From Pedobacter kyonggii (GTDB lineage Bacteria; Bacteroidota; Bacteroidia; Sphingobacteriales; Sphingobacteriaceae), in assembly GCF_004310665.1 (NCBI RefSeq), contig NZ_SIXF01000045.1, positions 1 to 35,107 of the forward strand: a stretch of 35,107 nucleotides of DNA, written 5' to 3'. Made by a program: the position numbers and the translations under genes. Under the pieces are notes generated by a model that made no database searches, was not told where the DNA came from, and was given only the letters and a program-made list of their open reading frames with translations. Shown in pieces: positions 6,307 through 15,035 of the stretch (within the stretch, counting starts at the first letter, position 1; each line of letters opens with the position of its first letter).

Positions 6307-8898
6307 TTAATTTTCTTCTTCCGTTTCGTTATCTGATTCACCTTCTTCTTCAGTATCATCTGCTTCTGGAGTAGTATCTGCTTCTATTTCTTCACCGTCT
6401 GTAACTACAACGTCAGTTAAATCTACCGTTTCTTCTTCGTCTTCTTCGTGATCAATTTTAGTTACCGATGCAATCTCGTCATCACCTTTCAATGATATTA
6501 AGCGAACACCTTGTGTGGCACGCCCCATTACCCTTAAAGCAGAAACCGGGATTCTGATTACAATACCTGAACGGTTAATGATCATCAAATCTTCGCTATC
6601 TGTAACGTCTTTAATCGAAACTAATTGTCCGGTTTTTTCAGTAACATTAATTGTTTTTACTCCTTTACCTCCACGGTTAGTTACACGGTAATCTTCAATA
6701 TCAGTACGTTTACCGTATCCTTTTTCTGATACTACTAACACCGTAACTTCAGGATTGTTTACAGCAATCATGCCAACAACTTCATCCTGATCGTGTGCAA
6801 GCCTAACACCACGTACACCGGTAGCTGTTCTACCCATCGGACGAACCGTACTTTCGTTGAAACGGATTGCTCTACCAGAACGCAATGCCATCACAATTTC
6901 ACTTTGTCCGTTAGTTAAACAAGCTTCCAGTAATACATCACCGTCATTAATATTGATGGCATTAATACCATTTACACGTGGACGTGAATACGCTTCAAGA
7001 GAAGTTTTCTTAATGGTACCTTTTTTAGTACACATAATGATGAAATTGTTCTCTAAGTATTCCTGATCTTTCAGGTTTTTAACCTTAATATAGGCTTTAA
7101 TTTTTTCCTCTTTCGGGATATTGATAATGTTCTGGATCGCTCTTCCTTTACTGGTTCGCGAACCTTCCGGAATTTCGTAAACCCTCAACCAGAAACACCT
7201 TCCAGCTTCAGTAAAGAACAACATGTAATTGTGAGCAGTAGCCACCAACATGTGCTCAATAAAATCTTCATTTCTTGAGGTACTACCTTTTGATCCTTTG
7301 CCGCCTCTGCCCTGTGCCTTAAATTCAGTTGCTGGAGTACGTTTTACGTAACCCTCGTGAGAGATGGTGATTACCACTTCTTCATCATCTATGAAATCTT
7401 CCATGCTCATATCTTCGGCTGAGTGAACAATGGTTGTTCTACGTTCATCACCAAATTTCTGACGGATTTCTGCTAACTCATCTTTGATAATCTGCATACG
7501 CAAACCTTCATCTGCCAAGATAGATTTTAAATGTTCGATGGTTTTCATTAACTCTGCATACTCTTCTTTGATCTTATCACGCTCTAGTCCTGTTAAACGA
7601 CGAAGCGTCATATCCAAAATCGCACGTGCCTGAAGATCGCTCAGTCCGAATTTTTCCATCAAGCCTAACCGGGCATCTTCAGGGGTTTCGGAAGCACGGA
7701 TTAATTTAATTACTTCATCCAAATGGTCTAAAGCAATTAAATAACCTTCTAAAATGTGTGCACGTTTTTCGGCTTCTGCCAATTCGTAACGAGTACGGCG
7801 AACAATTACATCATGACGGTGATCCACAAAATGCACAATTAAATCTTTCAGATTTAACATTTGTGGACGGCCTTTTACCAATGCAATGTTATTTACACTG
7901 AAAGAAGTTTGTAATGCGGTATACTTATATAAGTTGTTTAAAACGATAGAAGCATTTGCATCACGTTTAATTTCATAAACGATACGGATACCGTCTTTGT
8001 TCGATTCGTCTTTAATGTTCGAAATACCTTCAAGTTTTTTCTCGCCAACCAATTCAGCAGTACGCTCAATCATCTGTGCTTTGTTAACCTGGTAAGGAAT
8101 TTCGGTAACAATAATCACCTCGCGGTCTTTAATACTCTCGATTTCGGCTTTTGCACGCATTACAATACGTCCGCGACCAGTTTCGAAAGCTTCTTTTACA
8201 CCCGTATAACCATAAATAATACCACCGGTAGGAAAATCTGGAGCTTTTACAAACTTCATCAATTCCTCGATCGTAATATCTCTATTGTCTATATAGCTTA
8301 CCACACCATCAATTACCTCGGTTAAGTTGTGAGGTGCCATATTGGTGGCCATACCTACCGCAATACCAGAAGATCCGTTAACCAATAGGTTAGGGATTTT
8401 TGCAGGTAAAACAGTTGGTTCTTGTAAGGTATCATCAAAGTTTAACTGAAAATCTACAGTATCTTTATTGATATCGGCAAGCATTTCTTCGGCTATTTTC
8501 GAAAAACGTGCCTCAGTATAACGCATTGCAGCCGGAGAGTCACCATCAATGTGACCAAAGTTTCCTTGTCCATCAACCATTGGATAACGTAAGCTCCAAT
8601 CCTGAGCCATACGAACCATAGTAAAATATACAGATGCATCACCATGTGGGTGATACTTACCTAAAACCTCCCCTACAATACGGGCAGATTTTTTATGTGG
8701 TTTATTACTGGTTACACCAAGATCGAGCATACCATATAAAACACGGCGGTGTACCGGTTTCAATCCATCGCGTACATCAGGCAAAGCCCTCGATACGATT
8801 ACCGACATTGAGTAATCAATGTAGGCCGATTTCATCTGCTCCTCTATATTAATTTGAATGATTTTGTCGTTCTGCTGATTTTCTAAATCTTCTGCCAT
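6307..8898 (-). CDS. gyrA: DNA gyrase subunit A
   Basis: GyrA cuts and rejoins DNA in the A2B2 gyrase that introduces negative supercoils. The 863-residue protein has the whole breakage-reunion domain with catalytic Tyr127 ([10 protein letters not shown]) and a C-terminal beta-pinwheel domain. The GyrA box is present as GRGGKG, which marks it as gyrase and not ParC. It ends in a tail of about 50 mostly acidic residues. In the quinolone-binding helix, the positions of E. coli Ser83 and Asp87 are Ala88 and Phe92 ([13 protein letters not shown]). Both side chains that normally hold the drug's water-metal bridge are therefore absent. The ATG at 8898 gives an N-terminus fitting the family ([20 protein letters not shown]). 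It heads a leftward operon with the TPR gene. Confidence 0.97.
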   Translation of the reverse strand: MAEDLENQQNDKIIQINIEEQMKSAYIDYSMSVIVSRALPDVRDGLKPVHRRVLYGMLDLGVTSNKPHKKSARIVGEVLGKYHPHGDASVYFTMVRMAQDWSLRYPMVDGQGNFGHIDGDSPAAMRYTEARFSKIAEEMLADINKDTVDFQLNFDDTLQEPTVLPAKIPNLLVNGSSGIAVGMATNMAPHNLTEVIDGVVSYIDNRDITIEELMKFVKAPDFPTGGIIYGYTGVKEAFETGRGRIVMRAKAEIESIKDREVIIVTEIPYQVNKAQMIERTAELVGEKKLEGISNIKDESNKDGIRIVYEIKRDANASIVLNNLYKYTALQTSFSVNNIALVKGRPQMLNLKDLIVHFVDHRHDVIVRRTRYELAEAEKRAHILEGYLIALDHLDEVIKLIRASETPEDARLGLMEKFGLSDLQARAILDMTLRRLTGLERDKIKEEYAELMKTIEHLKSILADEGLRMQIIKDELAEIRQKFGDERRTTIVHSAEDMSMEDFIDDEEVVITISHEGYVKRTPATEFKAQGRGGKGSKGSTSRNEDFIEHMLVATAHNYMLFFTEAGRCFWLRVYEIPEGSRTSKGRAIQNIINIPKEEKIKAYIKVKNLKDQEYLENNFIIMCTKKGTIKKTSLEAYSRPRVNGINAININDGDVLLEACLTNGQSEIVMALRSGRAIRFNESTVRPMGRTATGVRGVRLAHDQDEVVGMIAVNNPEVTVLVVSEKGYGKRTDIEDYRVTNRGGKGVKTINVTEKTGQLVSIKDVTDSEDLMIINRSGIVIRIPVSALRVMGRATQGVRLISLKGDDEIASVTKIDHEEDEEETVDLTDVVVTDGEEIEADTTPEADDTEEEGESDNETEEEN

Positions 8899-9286
8899 AA
8901 ATTATTATTCTCGCTACTTAAAACGATATTAAAAAAGGGTATTATTATAACCTTGCGAATTTAACAAAATTTAGCCGAATTAAGGCATTGTGGAAAAGTT
9001 TTGACCTTGGTTATAGGTTTTGAAGCATCGCTGTATTTTTAATTCATTGAAGGCCAGTTTAACGAGCTTTGCAACATTTACAAAAAATTAGATGGGTAAT
9101 TTTTTTTGGAAATGTGTGGTTCTATTTCAATGGCGGTCTGTAGTCCTACTATCACTGCAAGTCTTCACTCGTACCTCGTTGTGGGCTCCGCTTTATCAAG
9201 TTTATAAATTGGGGGCTGTTCATATTTCGATTTAAAGCTACAAGGTCTTGTAGAGAACTAAAATTTACAATATTAACTAATTCTGA
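8899..9286. other. Divergent intergenic region between gyrA and an MFS pump
   Basis: About 390 nt with no credible ORF. It must hold the promoters for gyrA (leftward) and the MFS gene (rightward). On the gyrA side I see only an imperfect -7 box (TAAATTTTG on the minus strand, near 8962-8970, with one extra base). Between about 9121 and 9205 is a patch visibly richer in G+C than its AT-rich flanks (cactcgtacctcgttgtggg core). It may be a decayed repeat element, but I could not match it to another copy here. Confidence 0.4.
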
Positions 9287-9294
9287 TACTTTTG
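9287..9294 (+). promoter_or_regulatory. -7 promoter box for the MFS pump at 9313
   Basis: TACTTTTG matches TAnnTTTG exactly. It puts the transcript start near 9300 and leaves about 13 nt of leader before ATG 9313. The TTG at 9292, a possible alternative start, lies inside this box and so is not translated. Confidence 0.5.
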
Positions 9295-9312
9295 CGATTC
9301 AAATTACATATA

Positions 9313-10524
9313 ATGGCAAACGGAAAGAAATCTGCAATGAGTTTTATTATGGTTACCCTCCTGATCGATTTTACAGGTTTTGGGCTAATCATTCCGGTTT
9401 TACCAAAACTTATTCAGGATTTCACTGGTGGTGGCTTCGGTTTAGCGGCAGAATATGGTGGCTGGCTTACACTTGCATATGCATCGGTGCAATTTATATT
9501 TTCGCCAATTATCGGAGCAATGAGCGATCGGTACGGACGAAGACCAGTATTATTAAGCTCTTTGTTCGGTTTAGGTATCGATTATATCTTTTTAGCTTTC
9601 GCCCCTTCTATTGTTTGGTTATTTGTAGGAAGGATTATTGCAGGTATTACAGGTGCAAGTTTTACAACTGCACAAGCATACATTGCAGATGTTTCGCCTC
9701 CAGAGAAAAGAGCTCAGAATTTTGGCTTAGTTGGTGCTGCATTTGGTGTTGGGTTTATCTTAGGTCCGGTTTTAGGTGGGGTTTTCAGCCATTTTGGTAC
9801 CCGCGTTCCTTTTATGATTGCCGCAGGTTTATCTTTAATTAACTGGCTTTACGGTTATTTTATACTGCCAGAATCTTTACCTATTGAAAAACGCAGGGCT
9901 TTTGACTGGAAAAGGGCAAATCCAATCGGTTCATTATTAAGCATTGGCAAATACCCTGCTTTATTGGGCTTAATGGCTACCTTATTCTTATTATACTTTG
10001 CCAGTCATGCCGTTCAATCTAATTGGACATTTTATACCATGGAAAAATTTAAATGGGATGCTGCATGGGTAGGTTATTCATTAGGTTTTGTGGGTTTGGT
10101 TGTGGGCCTTGTTCAAGGTGGTTTAATAAGGGTAATCCTTCCCAAAATCGGAGAAAAGAAAGCGGTTTACTTTGGTCTCATTTTATACATCATAGGCTTC
10201 ATATCTTTTGCTTTTGCAAGCAAGGGCTGGATGATGTTTGCTTTTATGCTTCCTTATGGTTTAGCCGGAATCTGCGGACCCGCCATGCAGGGCCTGATTT
10301 CGAATCAGGTGCCTTCGAATGCACAAGGTGAAATGCAAGGTGTTTTAACAGGTTTACAAAGTTTAGCGGCCATATTTGCCCCTTGGGTAATGACACATAT
10401 TTTTGCTTATTTTATCGAAGGTAAGGCTCCTGTTTATTTTCCAGGTGCACCATTTATATTGAGCGCGGTGTTAACATTAATCGGATTGTTTATCTGTTTG
10501 AGGAGTTTGAAGAAATACCATTAG
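9313..10524 (+). CDS. TCR/Tet-family MFS efflux transporter
   Basis: A 403-residue inner-membrane transporter resembling TetA-type drug:proton antiporters. Helix 1 reads LLIDFTGFGLIIPVLPKL with the conserved acidic residue. The helix 2-3 loop has the superfamily motif as GAMSDRYGRRPVLL, and helix 5 carries the antiporter motif as GPVLGG. The sequence ADVSPPEKRAQNFGLVGAAFG after helix 4 is characteristic of the TetA/DHA group. Family membership does not show tetracycline resistance; many members export unknown compounds. ATG 9313 is chosen because the upstream TTG at 9292 overlaps the -7 box. The gene is convergent with phoH, and the hairpin-rich junction at 10537-10640 separates them. Confidence 0.88.
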   Translation: MANGKKSAMSFIMVTLLIDFTGFGLIIPVLPKLIQDFTGGGFGLAAEYGGWLTLAYASVQFIFSPIIGAMSDRYGRRPVLLSSLFGLGIDYIFLAFAPSIVWLFVGRIIAGITGASFTTAQAYIADVSPPEKRAQNFGLVGAAFGVGFILGPVLGGVFSHFGTRVPFMIAAGLSLINWLYGYFILPESLPIEKRRAFDWKRANPIGSLLSIGKYPALLGLMATLFLLYFASHAVQSNWTFYTMEKFKWDAAWVGYSLGFVGLVVGLVQGGLIRVILPKIGEKKAVYFGLILYIIGFISFAFASKGWMMFAFMLPYGLAGICGPAMQGLISNQVPSNAQGEMQGVLTGLQSLAAIFAPWVMTHIFAYFIEGKAPVYFPGAPFILSAVLTLIGLFICLRSLKKYH

Positions 10525-10536
10525 GATACTTTACAC

Positions 10537-10640
10537 TCAGTCGTCTTCTCGACTGAAGCAACGCGGAACGGAGATCTGCCCTTGTTTGGACAAGTAGACC
10601 CTGAAACAAGTCCAGGGTGACGAACGTGAAGTGAATACCT
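10537..10640. repeat. REP-like cluster of three hairpins between convergent genes
   Basis: Three hairpins follow one another. Arms TCAGTCG/CGACTGA at 10537-10556 (7 bp); CTTGT/ACAAG at 10581-10594 with a TTGG loop; ACCCTG/CAGGGT at 10598-10618. They are followed by gtgacgaacgtgaag. The last hairpin and its flank resemble the element at 24522 (CCTGAA stem, then GACGAACG). The patch is more G+C-rich than its surroundings, as expected of a dispersed palindromic intergenic element. It lies between the ends of the MFS gene and phoH, where it could also stop or stabilise transcripts. Confidence 0.6.
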
Positions 10641-10653
10641 TCTATTAGAATGC

Positions 10654-12006
10654 CTAAAGCAACTCATTAGCCAAATTAGCCAACTCGCTCCTTTCACCTT
10701 TATGTAAGGTAATGTGTGCGTAAAGCGGATGGTTCTTCGCATTTTCAATCAGGTACGAAAGCCCATTACTTTCCGAATCGAGATAAGGTGTATCAATTTG
10801 ATAAATATCGCCAGTAAAAACTATTTTGGTATGTTCGCCTGCTCTCGAAATTATCGTTTTCACCTCATGTGGCGTTAAATTCTGCGCTTCGTCAATAATA
10901 AAGAAAATTTTGGTGAGGGTTCTTCCGCGGATAAAAGCCAATGGCGCAATCGCTATTTTTTCGGTTACAATCAGTTCATCAATCTTTTCCGACATTTTAT
11001 CATCGCCGATAAACTGCTCTTTAATAAATCGCAGATTATCCCAAATGGGCGCCATAAAAGGATCAGTTTTCGATTTTGCATCGCCCGGCAAGAAACCGAT
11101 GTCTTTATTACTTAAAGAAACAATCGGACGGGTAACATAAATCTGCCTAAAGTTTTTACGCTGCTCTAAAGCACTCGCCAAAGCCAATAGTGTTTTACCT
11201 GTCCCAGCATTCCCTTGTATGCTCACCAGCTTAATTTCAGGATCTAAAAGCGCGTGGATAGCAAATGCCTGTTCAATATTTTTAGGTTTAATTTTAAATA
11301 TCGGATCAGTAGAAACTGCTGAAATTGTTTTTAAATTATTGTTATAAAATACATTTGCTGTTTTTCTCTTATTCTTTAAAATATAAAAGTGATTGGCATT
11401 TTTAGGTGGCAGTTCGATCTCGTTGGCATCGATAAATGGCTGTTTTTTTACTTCATCTATAACTTCAACCGGAAAATTTACTATTTCAGTCTTTCCGGCG
11501 TAAAGCTCATCTACATTTTTAATCTTACCTGTTTCGTAATCTTCTGCATTTAAATCCAAAGCTTTTGCTTTTAACCTCAGGCAGATGTCTTTCGATACCA
11601 GTACTACCTTCTTATTGGGATATTCTTCTTTTAAACTTAATGCTGCGTTTAGAATCTTATGGTCTGTTTTGCCTTTTCCATACACTTCTTCTGCATTTAT
11701 GGTTAAAGGTTTTTCATTTAAAACTACCTTAAATTTTCCTGAACCAGGGCTTTTTAGCGAAATCCAATCGCTGATGAGTTTTTGTTTTGAAGTTTCATCA
11801 ATAAGGCGGATAAAACTTCTGGCCTCAAAATTCCGGGTATCGTTACCGCTTTTAAAATTGTCAAGCTCTTCTAGAACCTGAATGGGAATGGCTACATCGT
11901 GCTCATGGAAGTTATTTATCGCATCATGGTCATATAAAATAACCGAGGTATCTAAAACGAATATCTTTTTTGACGGATTGGAGATTGATTTACCTTTTTT
12001 GGCCAT
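10654..12006 (-). CDS. PIN-domain/PhoH-family ATPase
   Basis: A 450-residue fusion of an N-terminal PIN nuclease-like domain (about residues 14-145) and a C-terminal PhoH NTPase domain (about 240-450). The PIN domain keeps its leading acidic residues (IFVLDTSVILYDHDA, then a second acidic cluster at VLEELDNF). The PhoH half has Walker A as GNAGTGKT and Walker B as FIIDEAQN, then a sensor-like VFTGD segment. PhoH2-type proteins of this architecture have been described as RNA-unwinding nucleases; the substrate here is unknown. The start codon follows TAAATTTA, a near-match to the -7 box, by only 4 nt, predicting a leaderless or nearly leaderless mRNA. Upstream is the putative structured RNA at 12085-12515. 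Confidence 0.92.
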   Translation of the reverse strand: MAKKGKSISNPSKKIFVLDTSVILYDHDAINNFHEHDVAIPIQVLEELDNFKSGNDTRNFEARSFIRLIDETSKQKLISDWISLKSPGSGKFKVVLNEKPLTINAEEVYGKGKTDHKILNAALSLKEEYPNKKVVLVSKDICLRLKAKALDLNAEDYETGKIKNVDELYAGKTEIVNFPVEVIDEVKKQPFIDANEIELPPKNANHFYILKNKRKTANVFYNNNLKTISAVSTDPIFKIKPKNIEQAFAIHALLDPEIKLVSIQGNAGTGKTLLALASALEQRKNFRQIYVTRPIVSLSNKDIGFLPGDAKSKTDPFMAPIWDNLRFIKEQFIGDDKMSEKIDELIVTEKIAIAPLAFIRGRTLTKIFFIIDEAQNLTPHEVKTIISRAGEHTKIVFTGDIYQIDTPYLDSESNGLSYLIENAKNHPLYAHITLHKGERSELANLANELL

Positions 12007-12010
12007 TTGG

Positions 12011-12018
12011 TAAATTTA
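12011..12018 (-). promoter_or_regulatory. Near-consensus -7 box immediately before phoH
   Basis: TAAATTTA (its own reverse complement) differs from TAnnTTTG only at the last base. It ends 4 nt before the phoH ATG at 12006, so the transcript would begin at or next to the start codon. No clear -33 box is visible. Confidence 0.35.
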
Positions 12019-12084
12019 ATATTTTAGGAATAATATGTGGAAGAATTCGCTATTCTTTTTTGATCGGAGATCTAAATTTTAGGC

Positions 12085-12130
12085 AAAATAAAAACGGGGT
12101 CCTTCTTCTTTCGATTCAGTTCCCCGTTTT
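12085..12130 (-). terminator. Leftward terminator of the putative RNA upstream of phoH
   Basis: Arms AAAACGGGG (12091-12099) and CCCCGTTTT (12122-12130) pair over 9 bp with a 22-nt loop. On the minus strand the second arm runs into GTTTTTATTTT, a T-rich tail. The terminator ends about 80 nt before phoH, so whatever is transcribed upstream is separated from phoH. Confidence 0.7.
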
Positions 12131-12515
12131 AACTTTAAAAACAACCGTAGTTGTATTTTAAAGCATCTAATCCTTGTTACTTTGATTTTTCCGTTATCGT
12201 TAGGTTTTGCAACTTTTGCGATTCGTGAAAATTTATTTCCAACTCCTCCGTCCGTAAACTTCCTAGTTTTCAATAATCTCTGTTTGGGCCTGTGCGATTT
12301 TCTTATGATCCAATCTTTCGATGGTTATATATATCCTTACTTGGTTTAACCCTTTCAGAAATTAATCGTTTTCCCTGTAAACGTTCCGAAACAATTTCCC
12401 TTTCGGTTCCTTATCTCTTTTGGCTCGTTTTATCAGAATTCAAAGTACTTCGTATTTGATATGATCTAATTTAGTGCATAAACCCTTATTTGTCAAGCAA
12501 AAAACGAAGGTTTTT
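12085..12515 (-). ncRNA. Candidate structured non-coding RNA, about 430 nt, family unknown
   Basis: This stretch has no credible gene: every minus-strand frame is cut by stops and there is no Bacteroidota-type start. It has the marks of a leftward transcript: an exact -7 box at 12521-12528, a strong leftward terminator at its end, and just before that a hairpin at 12133-12163. The hairpin has arms of 8 and 5 bp (CTTTAAAA and ACAAC) with a one-base bulge, capped on the minus strand by C(UACG)G, a UNCG-class stable RNA tetraloop. On the plus strand the loop would be CGTA, so the RNA strand is probably minus. The minus strand is also visibly purine-rich. A 6-bp CCGAAA/TTTCGG hairpin lies near 12380-12400. 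I checked by eye for tmRNA, RNase P and SRP signatures and found none. Confidence 0.4.
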
Positions 12516-12520
12516 ATAAA

Positions 12521-12528
12521 CAAAGTTA
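12521..12528 (-). promoter_or_regulatory. -7 promoter box for the putative leftward RNA
   Basis: On the minus strand TAACTTTG matches TAnnTTTG exactly. A GTTG lies 22 nt upstream (12551-12554), within the looser 17-23 nt spacing reported for Bacteroidota TTG boxes. Transcription would begin near 12515. Confidence 0.4.
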
Positions 12529-12529
12529 T

Positions 12530-12747
12530 CCACCTAAAAACATTGGTTATCAACATATTGAACTTTGCAAATCACTGTTTTCAGGCAGTATTTACAACTT
12601 ACCTCAGTTTTATTAACATTTCGAAAAACACACTTACAAACAATTCATAATATTTTGTTAATCAATACATTATCTATTTTCTGCTTAAAAGTTTAAAAAA
12701 TGCAAAAAACTTAATTTTAATCGCAACAAAAAACTTCGCTATTATGT
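12530..12747. other. AT-rich non-coding spacer with DnaA-box-like sites
   Basis: No ORF of interest. It begins with two sequences one mismatch away from the DnaA box TTATNCACA (TTATCCACC at 12526-12534 and TTATCAACA at 12547-12555). A third such site, on the other strand, lies at 12473-12481. From about 12575 it is strongly AT-rich up to the FUSC gene's -7 box. Origin function is possible but unsupported beyond this. Confidence 0.25.
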
Positions 12748-12755
12748 TATTTTTG
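12748..12755 (+). promoter_or_regulatory. -7 promoter box for the FUSC-family gene
   Basis: TATTTTTG matches TAnnTTTG exactly and ends 4 nt before the ATG at 12760. The next in-frame methionine is residue 40, inside the first membrane block, so the ATG at 12760 must be used. A leaderless mRNA is predicted. Confidence 0.45.
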
Positions 12756-12759
12756 TATC

Positions 12760-14919
12760 ATGCAGATTAGGCAACCCATTAGAAATATACAAGACTTTTT
12801 ATTGAGTACGTATTTTGCCGACGGTCTCCGCATCACCATCGGTGTACTACTCCCCTCTTTAATTTTTGCGCAGTTTGGTATGTTAAAGTATGGCATGACT
12901 TTGTCGTTAGGTGCTTTATGTGTAAGTGTGGTAGATAGCCCGGGGCCAATGGTGCACCGAAGAAACGCGATGCTGATTACCACCGCCCTCATCTTTACCT
13001 TCTCTATCATAACGGGCCTGACCAACAAAAACCATTATTTTATCGGCTTTTTACTGGCTGTAGCTAGTTTTGTATTCTCGATGTTTTACATCTATGGCAT
13101 TAGGGCTGCATCAGTTGGTACCGCAGTTTTGCTCATCATGGTACTGAGCATTGATGATGTTCGTCCTTGGCAAGAAGTATTGTTATATGCTGTCATGATT
13201 CTGGCAGGTAGCCTTTGGTACACAGGTTTAAGTTATTTTGTGTACCGCTTACGCCCTTTCCGTTTGGTGCAGCAATCCTTAAGCGATTCTATCCTGGAAG
13301 TCGCAGAGTTTCTGCGTGAAAAAGCCAAGTTTTACCATCATAATAACAATTACGATAAAACCTATTCAGATCTTTTGCAGCTTCAGGTTTCGGTACACGA
13401 AAAACAAGATGCAGTAAGAGAATTGCTATTTAGAACCCGAGAAATTGTAAGAGATTCTACTCCTGAAGGCAGATTTTTGTTATTGGTATTTGTAGATATG
13501 GTGGATCTGTTTGAGCAGGTAATGTCTACCTATTATAATTACCAGCAGCTGCACGATCAGTTTGATAAAGCAGGTATATTATCAGATTATGAGATGGCCA
13601 TTAAACGGATTTCTTATGCGCTTGACGATGTTGCTTTTGCACTAAAAAGTGGTGGGACACCTGTTGTTTCGAAACGTTTACTGATTGAGATCGAAAGATT
13701 AAAGATCAAAATTAACAATCTGGAAAAGAACAATCAAAATCAGGAGTACAATACCCTCGGTATTATTGCGCTGAAAAATATTGAGGTGAACATCGAAAAT
13801 ATACTGGCAAGGGTTAAAACCATTTTTAGCTATTTCAAAATAAGAAACAGCAAAGATATCAGACAGGCCGAGGTGGATACAGAGAAATTTATTACCAGGC
13901 AAAAATTCGATTTTAAACTGTTTACAGAGAATTTAACCTATACCTCTTCTACTTTCAGGCATTCGTTACGGGTTACAGTGGTGATGCTTTTAGGTTTTAT
14001 AGTGGCTCAGATTCTCAATTTCTCGCATAGCTACTGGATTCTCCTCACCATTCTGGTAATTTCGAAACCTGGATTTAGTTTAACCAAAGAACGTAATTAT
14101 CAGCGTTTAATCGGTACCACGGTTGGAGCATTTATTGGTATGGGTGTTTTAACATACATCCATGATAGAAATACTCTGTTTGTGATTTTGCTGATCTGCA
14201 TGATCGGTTGTTATAGTTTCCAAAGGAAAAATTACGTTGTAAGTGTGCTCTTTATGACACCTTATATCTTGATCCTTTTCGATTTCTTGGGCATGGGATC
14301 AATAGCACTGGCACGAGAAAGGATTTATGATACTTTTATCGGCTCAGGTATTGCTTTACTGGCCAGTTATTCTTTATTTCCAACTTGGGAACACGAAAAA
14401 CTTAAAGAAGCTATGCTCGATATTCTGAAGGCAAACAAGGCTTATTATGGACAGGTTATTAAATTGTATTTTGAAAAGAACTATAATAGAACTGAATATA
14501 AATTGGCACGGAAAGAAGTGTATGTAAGTACGGCAAATTTGGCTTCCCTGTTTCAAAGAATGTTTTCCGAACCAAAAAGCAAACAGTTGTTTATTAAAGA
14601 AGTACATCAGTTTACAGCACTTAGCCATTTATTATCGTCTTATGTTGCAACGCTTTCGCTCTACAATAAAGAACATCAATTTATCTTCGAAAGTTTCGAT
14701 ACCTTAAAACCAATTGCCAATAACACCAATTATTTACTGGATACTTCTATTGATAATCTGGAGCAAGGTGCCAGCACAATTGATAATGTGCCATTAATCA
14801 GGTTAAATGATAACGGTTTAGCCATCAAAAAAGGGGAAGATTTGATTCCGGAACAATTCGACCTTATCCAGAAGGTAGCCTATGATATTTACAAACTATC
14901 GGTAAAAATAAAGCTTTAG
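12760..14919 (+). CDS. FUSC/YccS-family inner-membrane protein
   Basis: A 719-residue membrane protein of the YccS/FUSC family, related to aromatic-acid exporters such as AaeB; transport function is assumed from the family and the substrate is unknown. It has the family's duplicated layout: a first block of about six helices (residues 20-165), a long cytoplasmic helical region (about 165-400), a second block (about 405-545) opening FRHSLRVTVVMLLGFIVAQIL, then a C-terminal cytoplasmic domain. The second block carries the recognisable segment YWILLTILVISKPGFSLTKERNYQRLIGT. ATG 12760 is supported by residue content, since the helix starts only about 20 residues in. The predicted -7 box sits 4 nt before it. 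A short inverted repeat ATTACG/CGTAAT follows the stop at 14930-14946. Confidence 0.88.
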   Translation: MQIRQPIRNIQDFLLSTYFADGLRITIGVLLPSLIFAQFGMLKYGMTLSLGALCVSVVDSPGPMVHRRNAMLITTALIFTFSIITGLTNKNHYFIGFLLAVASFVFSMFYIYGIRAASVGTAVLLIMVLSIDDVRPWQEVLLYAVMILAGSLWYTGLSYFVYRLRPFRLVQQSLSDSILEVAEFLREKAKFYHHNNNYDKTYSDLLQLQVSVHEKQDAVRELLFRTREIVRDSTPEGRFLLLVFVDMVDLFEQVMSTYYNYQQLHDQFDKAGILSDYEMAIKRISYALDDVAFALKSGGTPVVSKRLLIEIERLKIKINNLEKNNQNQEYNTLGIIALKNIEVNIENILARVKTIFSYFKIRNSKDIRQAEVDTEKFITRQKFDFKLFTENLTYTSSTFRHSLRVTVVMLLGFIVAQILNFSHSYWILLTILVISKPGFSLTKERNYQRLIGTTVGAFIGMGVLTYIHDRNTLFVILLICMIGCYSFQRKNYVVSVLFMTPYILILFDFLGMGSIALARERIYDTFIGSGIALLASYSLFPTWEHEKLKEAMLDILKANKAYYGQVIKLYFEKNYNRTEYKLARKEVYVSTANLASLFQRMFSEPKSKQLFIKEVHQFTALSHLLSSYVATLSLYNKEHQFIFESFDTLKPIANNTNYLLDTSIDNLEQGASTIDNVPLIRLNDNGLAIKKGEDLIPEQFDLIQKVAYDIYKLSVKIKL

Positions 14920-14950
14920 CTCTAATTTTATTACGCAAGTCGTAATGCTA

Positions 14951-14971
14951 AGTTTAGTTCAAGTCTAAACT
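14951..14971. promoter_or_regulatory. Inverted repeat upstream of ohr, possible operator
   Basis: Arms AGTTTAG and CTAAACT pair perfectly around a 7-nt spacer, about 65 nt before the ohr start. ohr genes are often controlled by the MarR-type repressor OhrR, but no such gene is in this window and the link is speculative. Confidence 0.25.
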
Positions 14972-15035
14972 ATCAAATATCTTTTAAAAACAAAGGTTAT
15001 TAAAAATTGTTAAGTATCCATATTAAGAAAACATT

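Noticed and set aside
9292-9312. TTG at 9292 as the MFS start
   Set aside because: It lies inside an exact -7 promoter box and adds only non-family residues; ATG 9313 is preferred.
9313-10524. Tetracycline-resistance gene
   Set aside because: Only superfamily-level TetA motifs are visible; substrate cannot be assigned from sequence.
10826-11140. Plus-strand ORF of 104 codons inside phoH
   Set aside because: It is antisense to the conserved Walker region of a clear PIN-PhoH gene; a frame shadow.
12079-12273. Minus-strand ORF of 64 codons upstream of phoH
   Set aside because: It starts at TTG, runs through both the tetraloop hairpin and the terminator, and other frames look equally protein-like because the strand is purine-rich. 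The RNA reading fits better.
12085-12515. tmRNA, RNase P RNA or SRP RNA in the phoH upstream gap
   Set aside because: No tRNA-like 3' end, no GAGGAAAGTCC-type core and no SRP GGAAG core were found by eye; not excluded by a model search.
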